A stretch of DNA of 15,572 nt from Flavobacteriales bacterium (GTDB lineage: Bacteria > Bacteroidota > Bacteroidia > Flavobacteriales_D > Sanyastnellaceae): NCBI GenBank assembly GCA_028825055.1, contig JAPKAW010000023.1, forward strand, positions 1-15,572. The letters run 5' to 3'. This document shows, one piece after another, positions 1 to 7,416 of the stretch. The notes under the pieces were generated by a model. It worked only from the letters and a program-made list of their open reading frames with translations. It ran no database searches and was not told the origin of the DNA. The position numbers were made by a program, and so were the translations under genes. Position 1 is the first letter of the stretch. The number at the start of each line of letters is the position of its first letter.

Positions 1-116
1 CGCTCCATCAATTCAGCGTATGCTTTTTGATCCTTTTCCTTGGTGGCACGCAAGACCAGCGCATAATCGTAGCGTGCTTTGTCTGATAGGTTTGGATTCA
101 CGTCCATGTTTGGCAT
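1..116 (-). CDS. RNA polymerase sigma-70 family (ECF-like) factor, N-terminal fragment
   Basis: Only the first 38 codons are in the window; the gene runs off the left edge. The start is ATG at 116-114, with a second in-frame ATG at 107. The peptide contains LSDKARYDYALVLRA, then KEKDQKAYAELMER, which is the typical opening of a conserved Bacteroidota sigma-70/ECF factor leading into region 2, where the core RNA polymerase and the -10 element are bound. The glycosyltransferase gene ends 72 bp upstream on the same strand, so co-transcription is possible but not shown. It is distinct from the broken sigma gene at 13037-13455, whose N-terminus is different (FNQCVDDFADGLFRF). Family assignment rests on the N-terminal motif alone; the DNA-binding region 4 is not visible. 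Confidence 0.72.
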   Translation of the reverse strand, partial: MPNMDVNPNLSDKARYDYALVLRATKEKDQKAYAELME

Positions 117-188
117 TGATGCGATCGATGACACTCACCGGTTAAAGTGAGAGGAGATTGGGTGATGCCGCTGCGTTTGGAGACTGTC

Positions 189-1376
189 TCAATCCCAAGA
201 ATCCGAATTTCGAAATCCTCGTGACCGGCCAACCTGCCACCCTAACCAGGTATCGAGAAAGGGCTGAACCCAACCCAACCAATACCACGAAGAGGGTGTT
301 CCGCACGCTTGAGCGAATGACCGAAAGTTAAGCATCCTCCACCCCCATCCTCCAAGCAACAGGCCACCGACTATCCATAAAACAATGTGCAAAACCCCTT
401 CCTTAAATCCACTCCAAATCCAAGCTCCCATACTCGCCCAAACCAGCACAGCCGCAATTCTCGGGAACATTAGCCCCCACTGGTGCTTTGTGCTGTAGCG
501 CCATGCGGTGGTCCAATGACGCTGTTTCTGACGAGACCATGCCGACCATGTAACCGGCGCATCGGTGTCCGTTTGGACTGAACGATGAATCAAAGGAACA
601 ACATGGATTTCATCCCGATCTAACCACGACTGGACTAACAAATCATCGTCACCAGAAGGTAAATCTTCATGTTCTGAAAACCCTTGAAACAACTCCTTTT
701 TGTACGCCATATTTCGACCTACCCCCATGTATGGATTTCCGGATTGCGCCCACCCAACATACGAACGGGCGATGCGCAAGGCATCCAGCTTCTGGCATGC
801 CCCAAGCAAACCGGAACCAGCCGATCGGAGAGGCAAACTAACTCCAAGAACACCATCTGCACCCGACAGGAATTCCGCGTGCAACTGAAAAAGCCAGAAC
901 GCATGACTCGGTATACAATCGACATCCGTAACCGCAATCAGCGGAGTCTTGGCATGACGCACACCCCATTGCAAAGCGTCTTTCTTACCGGGCCGAGAAG
1001 CCTCCATTTCAAGCCATTGTATGGGAAAAAGAACCTTCTCCTCCTTGGCCTTAGACCAAAGTGGTTGCAAACCATCCGTCGATTCATCATCTACCAAAAC
1101 CAACTCCCAAGCAATGCCCCGTTGTTCTTTCAAAGATTTCCATAAGGCATCCCAATGGGACGCCCCGTTTCGGATGCAAATGACCAAGCTTATTCGAGGC
1201 TCTTGGCTTTCTAGTGGTGTGAAAGGTGCTGGTTTTTGGACACGAACGCTACGCATTGCCAACCGATGCAACCAGATTTCGTGGCTCCAACACATGACCA
1301 CCGCAACGCCTGTAGCTGTTGCCGCTATCGGAGAGGCCGTTATAGCGGCGACCAAATCAAATAGCCACACGACCAT
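189..1376 (-). CDS. Membrane-bound family 2 glycosyltransferase
   Basis: This 395-residue protein has the layout of an inverting GT2 enzyme working at the cytoplasmic face of the inner membrane. A hydrophobic N-terminal segment (about 8-30) precedes a GT-A domain. Visible motifs are VLVDDEST (93-100, nucleotide-binding Asp pair), the GKKDAL segment (130-135), TDVDC (150-154, the DxD metal/sugar-nucleotide site), SGDDDLLVQ (241-249, catalytic acidic region) and QKQRHW (283-288, close to the QxxRW acceptor motif of processive members). Two hydrophobic segments follow at about 306-326 and 328-347. The sugar and acceptor cannot be read from the sequence; a polysaccharide or a glycolipid is equally possible. 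The start ATG at 1376 lies 33 bp after the stop of the secreted protease gene on the same strand, which suggests one transcript. A sigma factor gene follows downstream. Confidence 0.85.
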   Translation of the reverse strand: MVVWLFDLVAAITASPIAATATGVAVVMCWSHEIWLHRLAMRSVRVQKPAPFTPLESQEPRISLVICIRNGASHWDALWKSLKEQRGIAWELVLVDDESTDGLQPLWSKAKEEKVLFPIQWLEMEASRPGKKDALQWGVRHAKTPLIAVTDVDCIPSHAFWLFQLHAEFLSGADGVLGVSLPLRSAGSGLLGACQKLDALRIARSYVGWAQSGNPYMGVGRNMAYKKELFQGFSEHEDLPSGDDDLLVQSWLDRDEIHVVPLIHRSVQTDTDAPVTWSAWSRQKQRHWTTAWRYSTKHQWGLMFPRIAAVLVWASMGAWIWSGFKEGVLHIVLWIVGGLLLGGWGWRMLNFRSFAQACGTPSSWYWLGWVQPFLDTWLGWQVGRSRGFRNSDSWD

Positions 1377-1409
1377 GATCCATGGAGTCAGTATCAGCGC
1401 AGAAAAACC

Positions 1410-3677
1410 TCATTCATTCACGAACAAAGGCAACGAGATGGCCCCTTGGTCAGCGTGTTCCAAAAGAATGAAATAGACTCCCGGCGTCCATCCTTGGACA
1501 CCAACATTCGTTGCACCTTGCCCCAGTTTACCAAGAGCTACTTGACGCCCCGTTGCATCGACACAACGCCACTGACCGCCACGCCATTGGTTGGCTTGAA
1601 TCATAAACTCTCCATTGGCTGGATTCGGATACAACAGTGGAAGCTTAACTCCATCCATCGACGTAACGTCAACCGATTCTGTGCAAAATGTTTCTTGGTC
1701 TTCATCTGTATATTCTCCACCTGTAGCCACTGAATTGCCCTGGGGATCCAAAATTTCCCATCCTCCTTCTCCATATTCACAGCACAGTCCATCACCGTAG
1801 CTATCCGAAATTTCAAACGTATAACATCCCGCTTCCAAGCACCATTCCAATGCAACTTCCGTCCCATCCAAGTCATCTTGGTAAGGACCTCCTGTATAGA
1901 GTACCTGACTCAATTGTCGCAACTCCCAAGTCACCTCGCTGCCGTAATCATCCAAGGTCAAAATCATCTCATAATTGACCGTCGGCCCCGAAAAGGAGCT
2001 AAATGAGCCTACAGATGCATTATTGTAAGCATTCTCATCCTCAGCTCCATTGGGGTTTTCAACCCAAACTTCTAATTCATTTGTGCCAGAGGCTACCATT
2101 AAAGCCGGCAAATCAATGGATTCAGACTCATATTGTGCAAGCGAACCAGTCCATTCAATGCTTTGCGAAGCCGCTCCATTGAAACTGTAATTCACCGTGG
2201 CTGACACCAAATCACTCAACCCCATGTTGGTCAAAGTCACTCCGGGAGAAATGGTTTCAACACCACACACGATGGATTCAGGCAATCCCGTCACTTGCAC
2301 CCCCGCGTCCACGTCATAGGCTACAGCACCCTCTGGCCAACCGTCCAAAATCAAAACACCCGAATTGGCCGGATCCAACCAGTCCCAAAGCCGGGTCGAA
2401 GCTGACGATCCATCCCAGCTAACGTCAAACCTTCCATAGTAATCGACGAGTCCATTGTTCACAGAACCAGAACAAGCTGCTGACCCACCATACAATTGTC
2501 CGACGACACGGTGGTTTTGATCAAATAAAGGAGAACCTGATGATCCAGGCTCGGTGACTCCATCTTCCCATTGGTTGATATACCACACCGCAGCGCCAGC
2601 GGCATTTTGAGCATTGGGTCCGTCTTCATCAAAACAGATCTTCTTGACGTCACCACTCGGGTGGTGGATCCCTGTCACAGTGGATGGGTTCTCTCCAGTA
2701 GCATCCCAACCGGCATACTGCACGTTATACGATACAGGCGGCGCTTCACTCAATTCCACTAACGCAAAGTCACTTCCTGCGTTGCTCGCCTTCAAGGTGC
2801 CTCCACTTACAACGTCAGAGGTCGGTGCGCTGTTCGTATTGCCCGTACAGTCAGCGATTTCATGATTGAACAAATAAATCCAATTGTTGGGATTCCCTAA
2901 ACAGTGGTTGGCCGTCAAGAAATAGGGTGTTCCATCTTGCGCCGTGTTGTTGACTAAAGCCCCTGTACAAGCAGCAAATCCGCCTTGTAAAATAAGCGCG
3001 ACACTCTTGCTTTCCGTTGCCCATGGAATGCCCTCTGGACAATTTACATTGATGTTGCAAGCACCTGAATTGCCATAGGGTCCTCGATTTTCCAAAACAG
3101 CCTCTGGTCTAAATACACTGCGATACGCGTGCACGACTTGTGCAATATGAAGGTCCGCTTCAAAAGCGGCATTCAAGGGCTCGTGGTACTCGATCACCAC
3201 AGAAGAACCCGCCGTTTGACCAATGGCCAGACTGCCCCATTCTTTGTTATTTCGGTGGTCAAACGCTCCAATAAAGTCAGTTCGAGCCGCATTCCAAACA
3301 AACAACTTTGCTCCTTTAGGCAACTCGAATTCATCGAAATAGAAACTCAAAGCCAATGCATCAGGTGAATCAAATTGCATTCGCCAAATCCGCTCATTCG
3401 CACTCACTGTCCATTGGCCATGCTGGGCAGGTGATAAATCCACTTCAAACTCAACCCCAAAACGCCAAGGCACTTCTTTGTACGTATCCGTTACAGCATC
3501 CTCTGCGGCCAATGCCATCCGGTCGATCGCCGGCATCCGGAACGTTGGTACATCTTCCAAAAGGACATCCCAATCAGGAGAGCCTCCTCTGCTAATTTGG
3601 GCTATCGAAAGCTGCGAAAAAGAAAGGGCGATGAAACAGACGATGCCCGATCGAAGAGAACGCTGGAGATCAGTCAT
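1410..3677 (-). CDS. Secreted trypsin-fold serine endopeptidase (lysyl endopeptidase-like) with T9SS sorting domain
   Basis: This is a 755-residue exported protease. A signal peptide covers about 1-27 (hydrophobic GIVCFIALSF, likely cut after SIAQ). A beta-rich pro-region (about 65-195) precedes the peptidase domain (about 205-445), where the triad is readable: His258 in TANHC, Asp303 in SDFALVELS, Ser380 in GSSGSPLF. The GACNINVNCPEG stretch and the overall order match Bacteroidota relatives of Achromobacter lysyl endopeptidase; Lys specificity is not proven here. A CARDB-like beta domain (about 455-560) and a cysteine-containing domain with the ISDSYGDGLCC motif (about 568-667) follow. The C-terminus (LLYPNPANGEF at 681-691 to GVYFILLE at 733-740) is a type A T9SS sorting domain, so the protein should cross the outer membrane by T9SS and be surface-anchored or released. 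The start overlaps the upstream lipoprotein gene by 8 bp, suggesting translational coupling. Confidence 0.9.
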   Translation of the reverse strand: MTDLQRSLRSGIVCFIALSFSQLSIAQISRGGSPDWDVLLEDVPTFRMPAIDRMALAAEDAVTDTYKEVPWRFGVEFEVDLSPAQHGQWTVSANERIWRMQFDSPDALALSFYFDEFELPKGAKLFVWNAARTDFIGAFDHRNNKEWGSLAIGQTAGSSVVIEYHEPLNAAFEADLHIAQVVHAYRSVFRPEAVLENRGPYGNSGACNINVNCPEGIPWATESKSVALILQGGFAACTGALVNNTAQDGTPYFLTANHCLGNPNNWIYLFNHEIADCTGNTNSAPTSDVVSGGTLKASNAGSDFALVELSEAPPVSYNVQYAGWDATGENPSTVTGIHHPSGDVKKICFDEDGPNAQNAAGAAVWYINQWEDGVTEPGSSGSPLFDQNHRVVGQLYGGSAACSGSVNNGLVDYYGRFDVSWDGSSASTRLWDWLDPANSGVLILDGWPEGAVAYDVDAGVQVTGLPESIVCGVETISPGVTLTNMGLSDLVSATVNYSFNGAASQSIEWTGSLAQYESESIDLPALMVASGTNELEVWVENPNGAEDENAYNNASVGSFSSFSGPTVNYEMILTLDDYGSEVTWELRQLSQVLYTGGPYQDDLDGTEVALEWCLEAGCYTFEISDSYGDGLCCEYGEGGWEILDPQGNSVATGGEYTDEDQETFCTESVDVTSMDGVKLPLLYPNPANGEFMIQANQWRGGQWRCVDATGRQVALGKLGQGATNVGVQGWTPGVYFILLEHADQGAISLPLFVNE

Positions 3678-4113
3678 AGGAAAAGGGTAAAATCAGAGAG
3701 TCTAAAAGAATGATTGTCGTACCATGGGGAGACAATTTGTAACGCGACAAATCAAACATTTGTTCATTTCGGATCAAGGCGCGGCATGGGTCTCCCGTTG
3801 ATTCATGGACAAGAATTACGGGCTGTTTCGGCGGCAAACTTTTCATCGCCGGTCCGGACGTCACCAAGCTGAATCTGTGATCACCGCATCCACCGCCATA
3901 ACCGACGATCACTCGCAGAGAATCTCCAATCACATCAGCCGAGATCACTTCAACCGAAGCGTTTTTCCAAGAAGGACCGGGAAGTTCCATTGAACGCGAT
4001 ACACCTGGATTCAAAGCCTCACGTGGAAGCCCTTTTTGATCTTGGCATCCGGAGCATAAAACCAAGAATAAAATGCCCACAATGGAGCACATCTTAGAGC
4101 TAACTTTTGGCAT
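3670..4113 (-). CDS. Putative lipoprotein of unknown function
   Basis: I do not recognise a named family. From ATG at 4113 the protein has 147 residues: a short basic N-terminus (MPKVSSK), a hydrophobic run, and LVLCSGC with Cys23 as the probable lipidated residue. The frame stays open upstream to a GTG at 4182, but starting at 4113 places the lipobox at a normal distance. The mature part has a glycine-rich VGYGGGCGDHRFSL motif and, later, VHESTGDPCRALI and FDLS. I believe similar patterns occur in other small Bacteroidota envelope proteins, but I cannot name the domain. Paired cysteines (GGC...DPC) could form a disulfide. The stop overlaps the start of the secreted protease gene by 8 bp, so the two are very probably translated from one mRNA. 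A periplasmic or outer-membrane partner or inhibitor of that protease is one guess, not supported by any motif. Confidence 0.7.
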   Translation of the reverse strand: MPKVSSKMCSIVGILFLVLCSGCQDQKGLPREALNPGVSRSMELPGPSWKNASVEVISADVIGDSLRVIVGYGGGCGDHRFSLVTSGPAMKSLPPKQPVILVHESTGDPCRALIRNEQMFDLSRYKLSPHGTTIILLDSLILPFSYD

Positions 4114-4143
4114 GGTCGAATATAAGTCAACAACTACGAACCA

Positions 4144-4179
4144 CTTGAACACCGATGTCATAAAGACTTGACATTCAAG
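4144..4179. repeat. Imperfect inverted repeat between sppA and the lipoprotein gene
   Basis: On the plus strand CTTGAA (4144-4149), a 6-nt bulge, TGTCA (4156-4160), an 8-nt loop, then TGACA and TTCAAG without interruption (4169-4179). The 11-bp right arm pairs fully with the split left arm. It lies in the short gap after the sppA stop and before the preferred lipoprotein start. It has no U-tract, so it could be an mRNA processing or partial termination hairpin, or an operator. Confidence 0.4.
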
Positions 4180-4196
4180 CACCGACCTTATTCCAA

Positions 4197-6056
4197 TCAG
4201 CGGATATCAATGAGATAGGGCATGCGCGCTTGCACACGATCACCCGACTCCAACATCCTATGCACACGCATCAATTCAAGCGTTTGAAGTTGAGACATTC
4301 CCATGTGCTCCAAGACTTCGCCTGCTACAGTTACCCCTGCGAATTCTTCGATGAAGGCTTCAATTGGATTCTTCATTTCAGGCAAGTACACGACGTCATC
4401 TTTTCCTAGTGAATCCAACCCGGCCAGCTCAACTGCTCCAGCGATGGCATCATCTAAGTTTCCGATAACATCAACCAGACCGCGTTCTTTTGCATCCGAC
4501 CCGGTCCAAACCCGTCCACGAGCCATTTCATTCACTTCATCAAAGGACTTGCCACGGCCGTCCGCAACAATTGAAACGAAGTCATTGTAGATATCCGTGA
4601 TTGATGCGTTCAAAGCTTCCATCTGCAACGCATCCAACGGCTCATCCAAGCCGATTCCAGCATGAGGGTGTGTGCGGACATCATCAAAAGCCAATCCCAT
4701 TTTGTCCTTGAGCAATTCACCGGCATGTGGTAACATTCCAAAGACACCGATCGACCCCGTAATCGTTGTCGCATTGGCATAAATCCGATCGGCCCCAGCG
4801 CTGATGTAATACCCGCCTGAAGCGGCTAAATCACCCATACTGACCACCAGTGTCTTTCCGGCTTCTTGCAACAATTGTGTTTCTCTCCAAATCACATCGC
4901 TAGCCAAAGCGGACCCTCCAGGACTGTTCACGCGCAGAACGACCGCTTCCACATCCGGAGCAAGCCGTGCTTGACGCAACGCTTTGGACAAGGTCTCAGA
5001 TCCAATTGTTTGGTCATCTCCCTCTCCTGATTCAATGGCACCCACCGCATAGATCACAGCCAAGCGACCGCCAAGAGGCTCCTCCTCTTCCTTCTCCCCT
5101 TCCGGCTCTTCCATAAAGCTCATGAAGCTTAACTCCAGACCGGCTTCTTCCATCGTCGGCATGAGATAGTCACTGAATGTCAAATATTCCGGTTCCTCAC
5201 CGACTTGCTCACGAACCCAATCTTTCACCTCATCCTCATACATCAACCCATCAAACAGGCCGACATTGACACCGTCTTCTGCCACACGCAGGGACAGCGT
5301 CGCTGCAATCTCATCGACCTTGTCTTCACTCAAATTGCGTCCTGAAGCAATGCCAGAACGTACTTCACCCCAAATTCCATCCAGCAATGCATTCATCTGT
5401 TCGCGATTGGCATCACTCATGCTCGTTCGCGTAAAGGGCTCAACAGCACTCTTAAATTGGTTGTCGGGCCCTCTCAACACGGTCATCTCCACACCGAGCT
5501 TATCCAACATCCCTGTGAAATAAGTCGTTTGTAAACGCATGCCACTGAAATCCGCAAAACCGTTGGGATGCAGGAACACTTCATCAGCGACCGAACCAAG
5601 GTACATGGCACCCATCGTGGTCACTTCACTCCATGCCATGATCCACTTGCCTGAAGATTTGAACGTTTCTAAACCCGCGCGTAAATCCTCCATGGTCGAT
5701 GGTGATGCCGCCACTGATGTCAGGTTCAAGTACAGCCCTTCTACGTCGTCATCCTCGGCAGCCTCCTCCAAGCCTTTTAAAATCTCAAGCAATCCCAATC
5801 CTGAATCCGATCCCCCTCCTCCAATTTCAATGGACAATCCTCCTGCTCCACGCTCCATGATGGGGCCGTTTAGTTTCATGACCAATACGGTCGGCTCTTC
5901 GAGCCCTTGATCTTCATCTATGTCATCCGCTTCGAATGCTGAAGCAAACCCTCCAACCAAAGCTCCTACAAAAATGAAAATCAATATTGTGCCGCTAATA
6001 AGCAGTGCAGCAGATGCTCCCACAAATGAGGAGAGGGTGTTTTTCAAAAAAGACAT
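4197..6056 (-). CDS. sppA: Signal peptide peptidase SppA, 67K type
   Basis: SppA is a membrane-anchored serine/lysine-dyad protease that degrades cleaved signal peptides. From ATG at 6056 it has 619 residues with an N-terminal transmembrane helix (about 15-38). The protein has the two tandem ClpP/crotonase-fold halves of the E. coli-type enzyme. The catalytic Lys is in QFKSAVEPFTR (Lys202), and the nucleophile Ser is in DLAASGGYY (Ser413), close to the Lys209/Ser409 of E. coli SppA. VNSPGGSA and TGSIGVFG of the C-terminal half are also intact. The halves are joined by a very acidic linker (EEPEGEKEEEEP, about residues 316-327). The frame is open upstream to a TTG at 6113, but that codon falls inside the predicted promoter, so 6056 is preferred. 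The downstream lipoprotein gene is on the same strand. Confidence 0.93.
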   Translation of the reverse strand: MSFLKNTLSSFVGASAALLISGTILIFIFVGALVGGFASAFEADDIDEDQGLEEPTVLVMKLNGPIMERGAGGLSIEIGGGGSDSGLGLLEILKGLEEAAEDDDVEGLYLNLTSVAASPSTMEDLRAGLETFKSSGKWIMAWSEVTTMGAMYLGSVADEVFLHPNGFADFSGMRLQTTYFTGMLDKLGVEMTVLRGPDNQFKSAVEPFTRTSMSDANREQMNALLDGIWGEVRSGIASGRNLSEDKVDEIAATLSLRVAEDGVNVGLFDGLMYEDEVKDWVREQVGEEPEYLTFSDYLMPTMEEAGLELSFMSFMEEPEGEKEEEEPLGGRLAVIYAVGAIESGEGDDQTIGSETLSKALRQARLAPDVEAVVLRVNSPGGSALASDVIWRETQLLQEAGKTLVVSMGDLAASGGYYISAGADRIYANATTITGSIGVFGMLPHAGELLKDKMGLAFDDVRTHPHAGIGLDEPLDALQMEALNASITDIYNDFVSIVADGRGKSFDEVNEMARGRVWTGSDAKERGLVDVIGNLDDAIAGAVELAGLDSLGKDDVVYLPEMKNPIEAFIEEFAGVTVAGEVLEHMGMSQLQTLELMRVHRMLESGDRVQARMPYLIDIR

Positions 6057-6080
6057 GGAAATTGATTTATTAAGGTGAGT

Positions 6081-6113
6081 CAAATCTAATGGTTGGTCCT
6101 TGAGTAATTTCAA
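6081..6113 (-). promoter_or_regulatory. Bacteroidota-type promoter of sppA
   Basis: Read on the minus strand, TTG (6113-6111), 22 nt, then TAGATTTG (6088-6081), a perfect match to the TAnnTTTG -7 element used by the primary sigma factor of Bacteroidota; the spacer falls in the 17-23 nt range reported for flavobacteria. Transcription would start near 6074, leaving about 18 nt before the ATG at 6056. This decides the sppA start. Confidence 0.6.
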
Positions 6114-6129
6114 TCGGCAAGCAGATTTG
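6100..6129 (+). promoter_or_regulatory. Possible folK promoter overlapping the sppA promoter
   Basis: TTG at 6100-6102, a 19-nt spacer and CAGATTTG at 6122-6129, one mismatch from TAnnTTTG. It would start transcription near 6135, upstream of either folK start. It overlaps the divergent sppA promoter by 14 bp, so the two could not be occupied at the same time. Confidence 0.35.
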
Positions 6130-6173
6130 TGACTGAATGCGCTCGAATTGAGTATTTCTTAACATATTCAAAC

Positions 6174-6728
6174 ATGATTCAACCGAACGTGTTTTCACAC
6201 CATGTTTGCAACGTGAAGCGAAGACACTTTATCGGTCTTGGAAGCAACCTGGGAGACCGGGAGCATTTGCTTGACAAAGCAATCCAAAAGATGCAGGAGT
6301 TGTGGGGTGTTTTGCCGCGATTTTCCAACCGGTACAATACCCCTGCTTGGGGAATGCCCGAGGGCACGCCTGATTTTTTAAATCAAGTGGTCTTGCTGGC
6401 ATGGGACCATCCTCCTGCTCCGGAATCTATCATGCACGATTTGTTGGAAATTGAAAAGGAATTGGGTCGCACCCGCATTGAAAAGAACACAGGGTACGCA
6501 TCTCGCACCATGGACTTGGATTTACTCGCAATCGAGGGAGTGGTTTGGAACACTCCCAAGCTCACCTTACCCCATCCGCGTATGCACCTGAGGAAATTCG
6601 TACTGCTTCCAATGGCTGAGTTGGCTGGTGATGTTCGTTCAACCCCAGATGGACCTAGCGTTGATGAACTGTTGAGCACGTGTCCGGATGTATCTTCGGT
6701 GCAGCTTTGGCCCTCTCCTAGATTGTAG
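6174..6728 (+). CDS. folK: 2-amino-4-hydroxy-6-hydroxymethyldihydropteridine pyrophosphokinase (HPPK)
   Basis: FolK transfers pyrophosphate from ATP to 6-hydroxymethyl-7,8-dihydropterin in folate synthesis, in the cytoplasm. Counting from ATG 6174 (184 residues), the signature parts are GLGSNLGDR (21-29), DFLNQVV (67-73, pterin pocket), ELGRTR (96-101), the SRTMDLDLL stretch with Mg-binding Asp114 and Asp116, and HPRM (134-137) followed by KFVLLPMAEL. The enzyme is about the usual length. The start is uncertain: family members usually begin only a few residues before GLGSNLG, which would favour GTG at 6213 (VKRRHFIGLG), while ATG 6174 adds 13 residues with no evident match, and the frame stays open to 6129. 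The deoxynucleoside kinase gene begins 24 bp after the stop and is probably co-transcribed. Confidence 0.93.
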   Translation: MIQPNVFSHHVCNVKRRHFIGLGSNLGDREHLLDKAIQKMQELWGVLPRFSNRYNTPAWGMPEGTPDFLNQVVLLAWDHPPAPESIMHDLLEIEKELGRTRIEKNTGYASRTMDLDLLAIEGVVWNTPKLTLPHPRMHLRKFVLLPMAELAGDVRSTPDGPSVDELLSTCPDVSSVQLWPSPRL

Positions 6729-6752
6729 AATTGAAACTTGGACCTTCCTCTC

Positions 6753-7391
6753 GTGAAATCCCCTTATGCATACATTGCCATTGAAGGCAACATCGGCGCT
6801 GGAAAATCCACCTTTGCAGCGATTTTAGCAGATCACTTGGGCAGTGATTTGATGCTCGAACAATTTGAAGAAAACCCTTTTTTGAAGCCGTTTTATGAAG
6901 ATCCCGAGCGCTATGCCTTGAGTGTTGAATTGGCCTTTGTCAGCGATCGATATCGTCAACTCAAGCAGCGATTGGGTGCACGCAATTTGTTTCGACAAAA
7001 GCTTATCGCTGATTACAGCTTTGTAAAAAGCATGATTTTTGCAAAGGCCAACTTGCCCGCTGCTGAATTCAAGCTTTTTCAGACCATGTTCAAACTGATG
7101 GAAGCAGACGTGGCCACTCCTGAAGTCACCGCTATTTTGCATCCGAGCCCTGAAAAAATCCGAGCGCAGATCAAGGCACGCGGTAGGAGTTATGAGCAGG
7201 ACATCACCCAAGAGTACCTCGATAAAATCGCATTGCATTACCAGCAACACTATCGTTACGCTCGCGGCTCCCGTATTCTTTGGATTGACACGACCGATTT
7301 GGATTTTGTGTCCAACCCTGAAGATGCGCAAAGACTTATCGATTTAATTCTCACGCCAAGAAAACCCGGTGTGTACGAATTGACTCCATAA
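6753..7391 (+). CDS. Deoxynucleoside kinase
   Basis: This cytoplasmic enzyme of the dNK/dCK/dGK family phosphorylates deoxynucleosides in nucleotide salvage; the exact base preference is not readable. From GTG 6753 it has 212 residues: the P-loop GNIGAGKST (12-20) after a short beta strand, EQFEENPFL (36-44), the substrate/base-binding FVSDRYRQL region (about 62-70), ADYSFVKSMIFAKANL (86-101, the bacterial counterpart of the DRS/ERS region), and an arginine-rich lid, IRAQIKARGRSYEQ (136-149). The only other upstream start is TTG at 6738; no in-frame ATG exists before the P-loop, so a non-ATG start is required. The gene sits 24 bp after folK and 25 bp before the GH109-like gene, all on the same strand. 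Confidence 0.9.
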   Translation: MKSPYAYIAIEGNIGAGKSTFAAILADHLGSDLMLEQFEENPFLKPFYEDPERYALSVELAFVSDRYRQLKQRLGARNLFRQKLIADYSFVKSMIFAKANLPAAEFKLFQTMFKLMEADVATPEVTAILHPSPEKIRAQIKARGRSYEQDITQEYLDKIALHYQQHYRYARGSRILWIDTTDLDFVSNPEDAQRLIDLILTPRKPGVYELTP

Positions 7392-7416
7392 CGATCTCTG
7401 CGATTATCTTGCGTTC

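Noticed and set aside
3730..3765. A second TGTAAC motif on the plus strand as an ECF promoter
   Set aside because: No CGTC at the right distance, and it lies inside the lipoprotein coding sequence on the wrong strand.
5266..5910. Open frames of 85 and 123 codons on the plus strand opposite sppA
   Set aside because: They lie wholly antisense to a well-supported gene, show low-complexity Ser/Pro-rich translations and have no recognisable motif.
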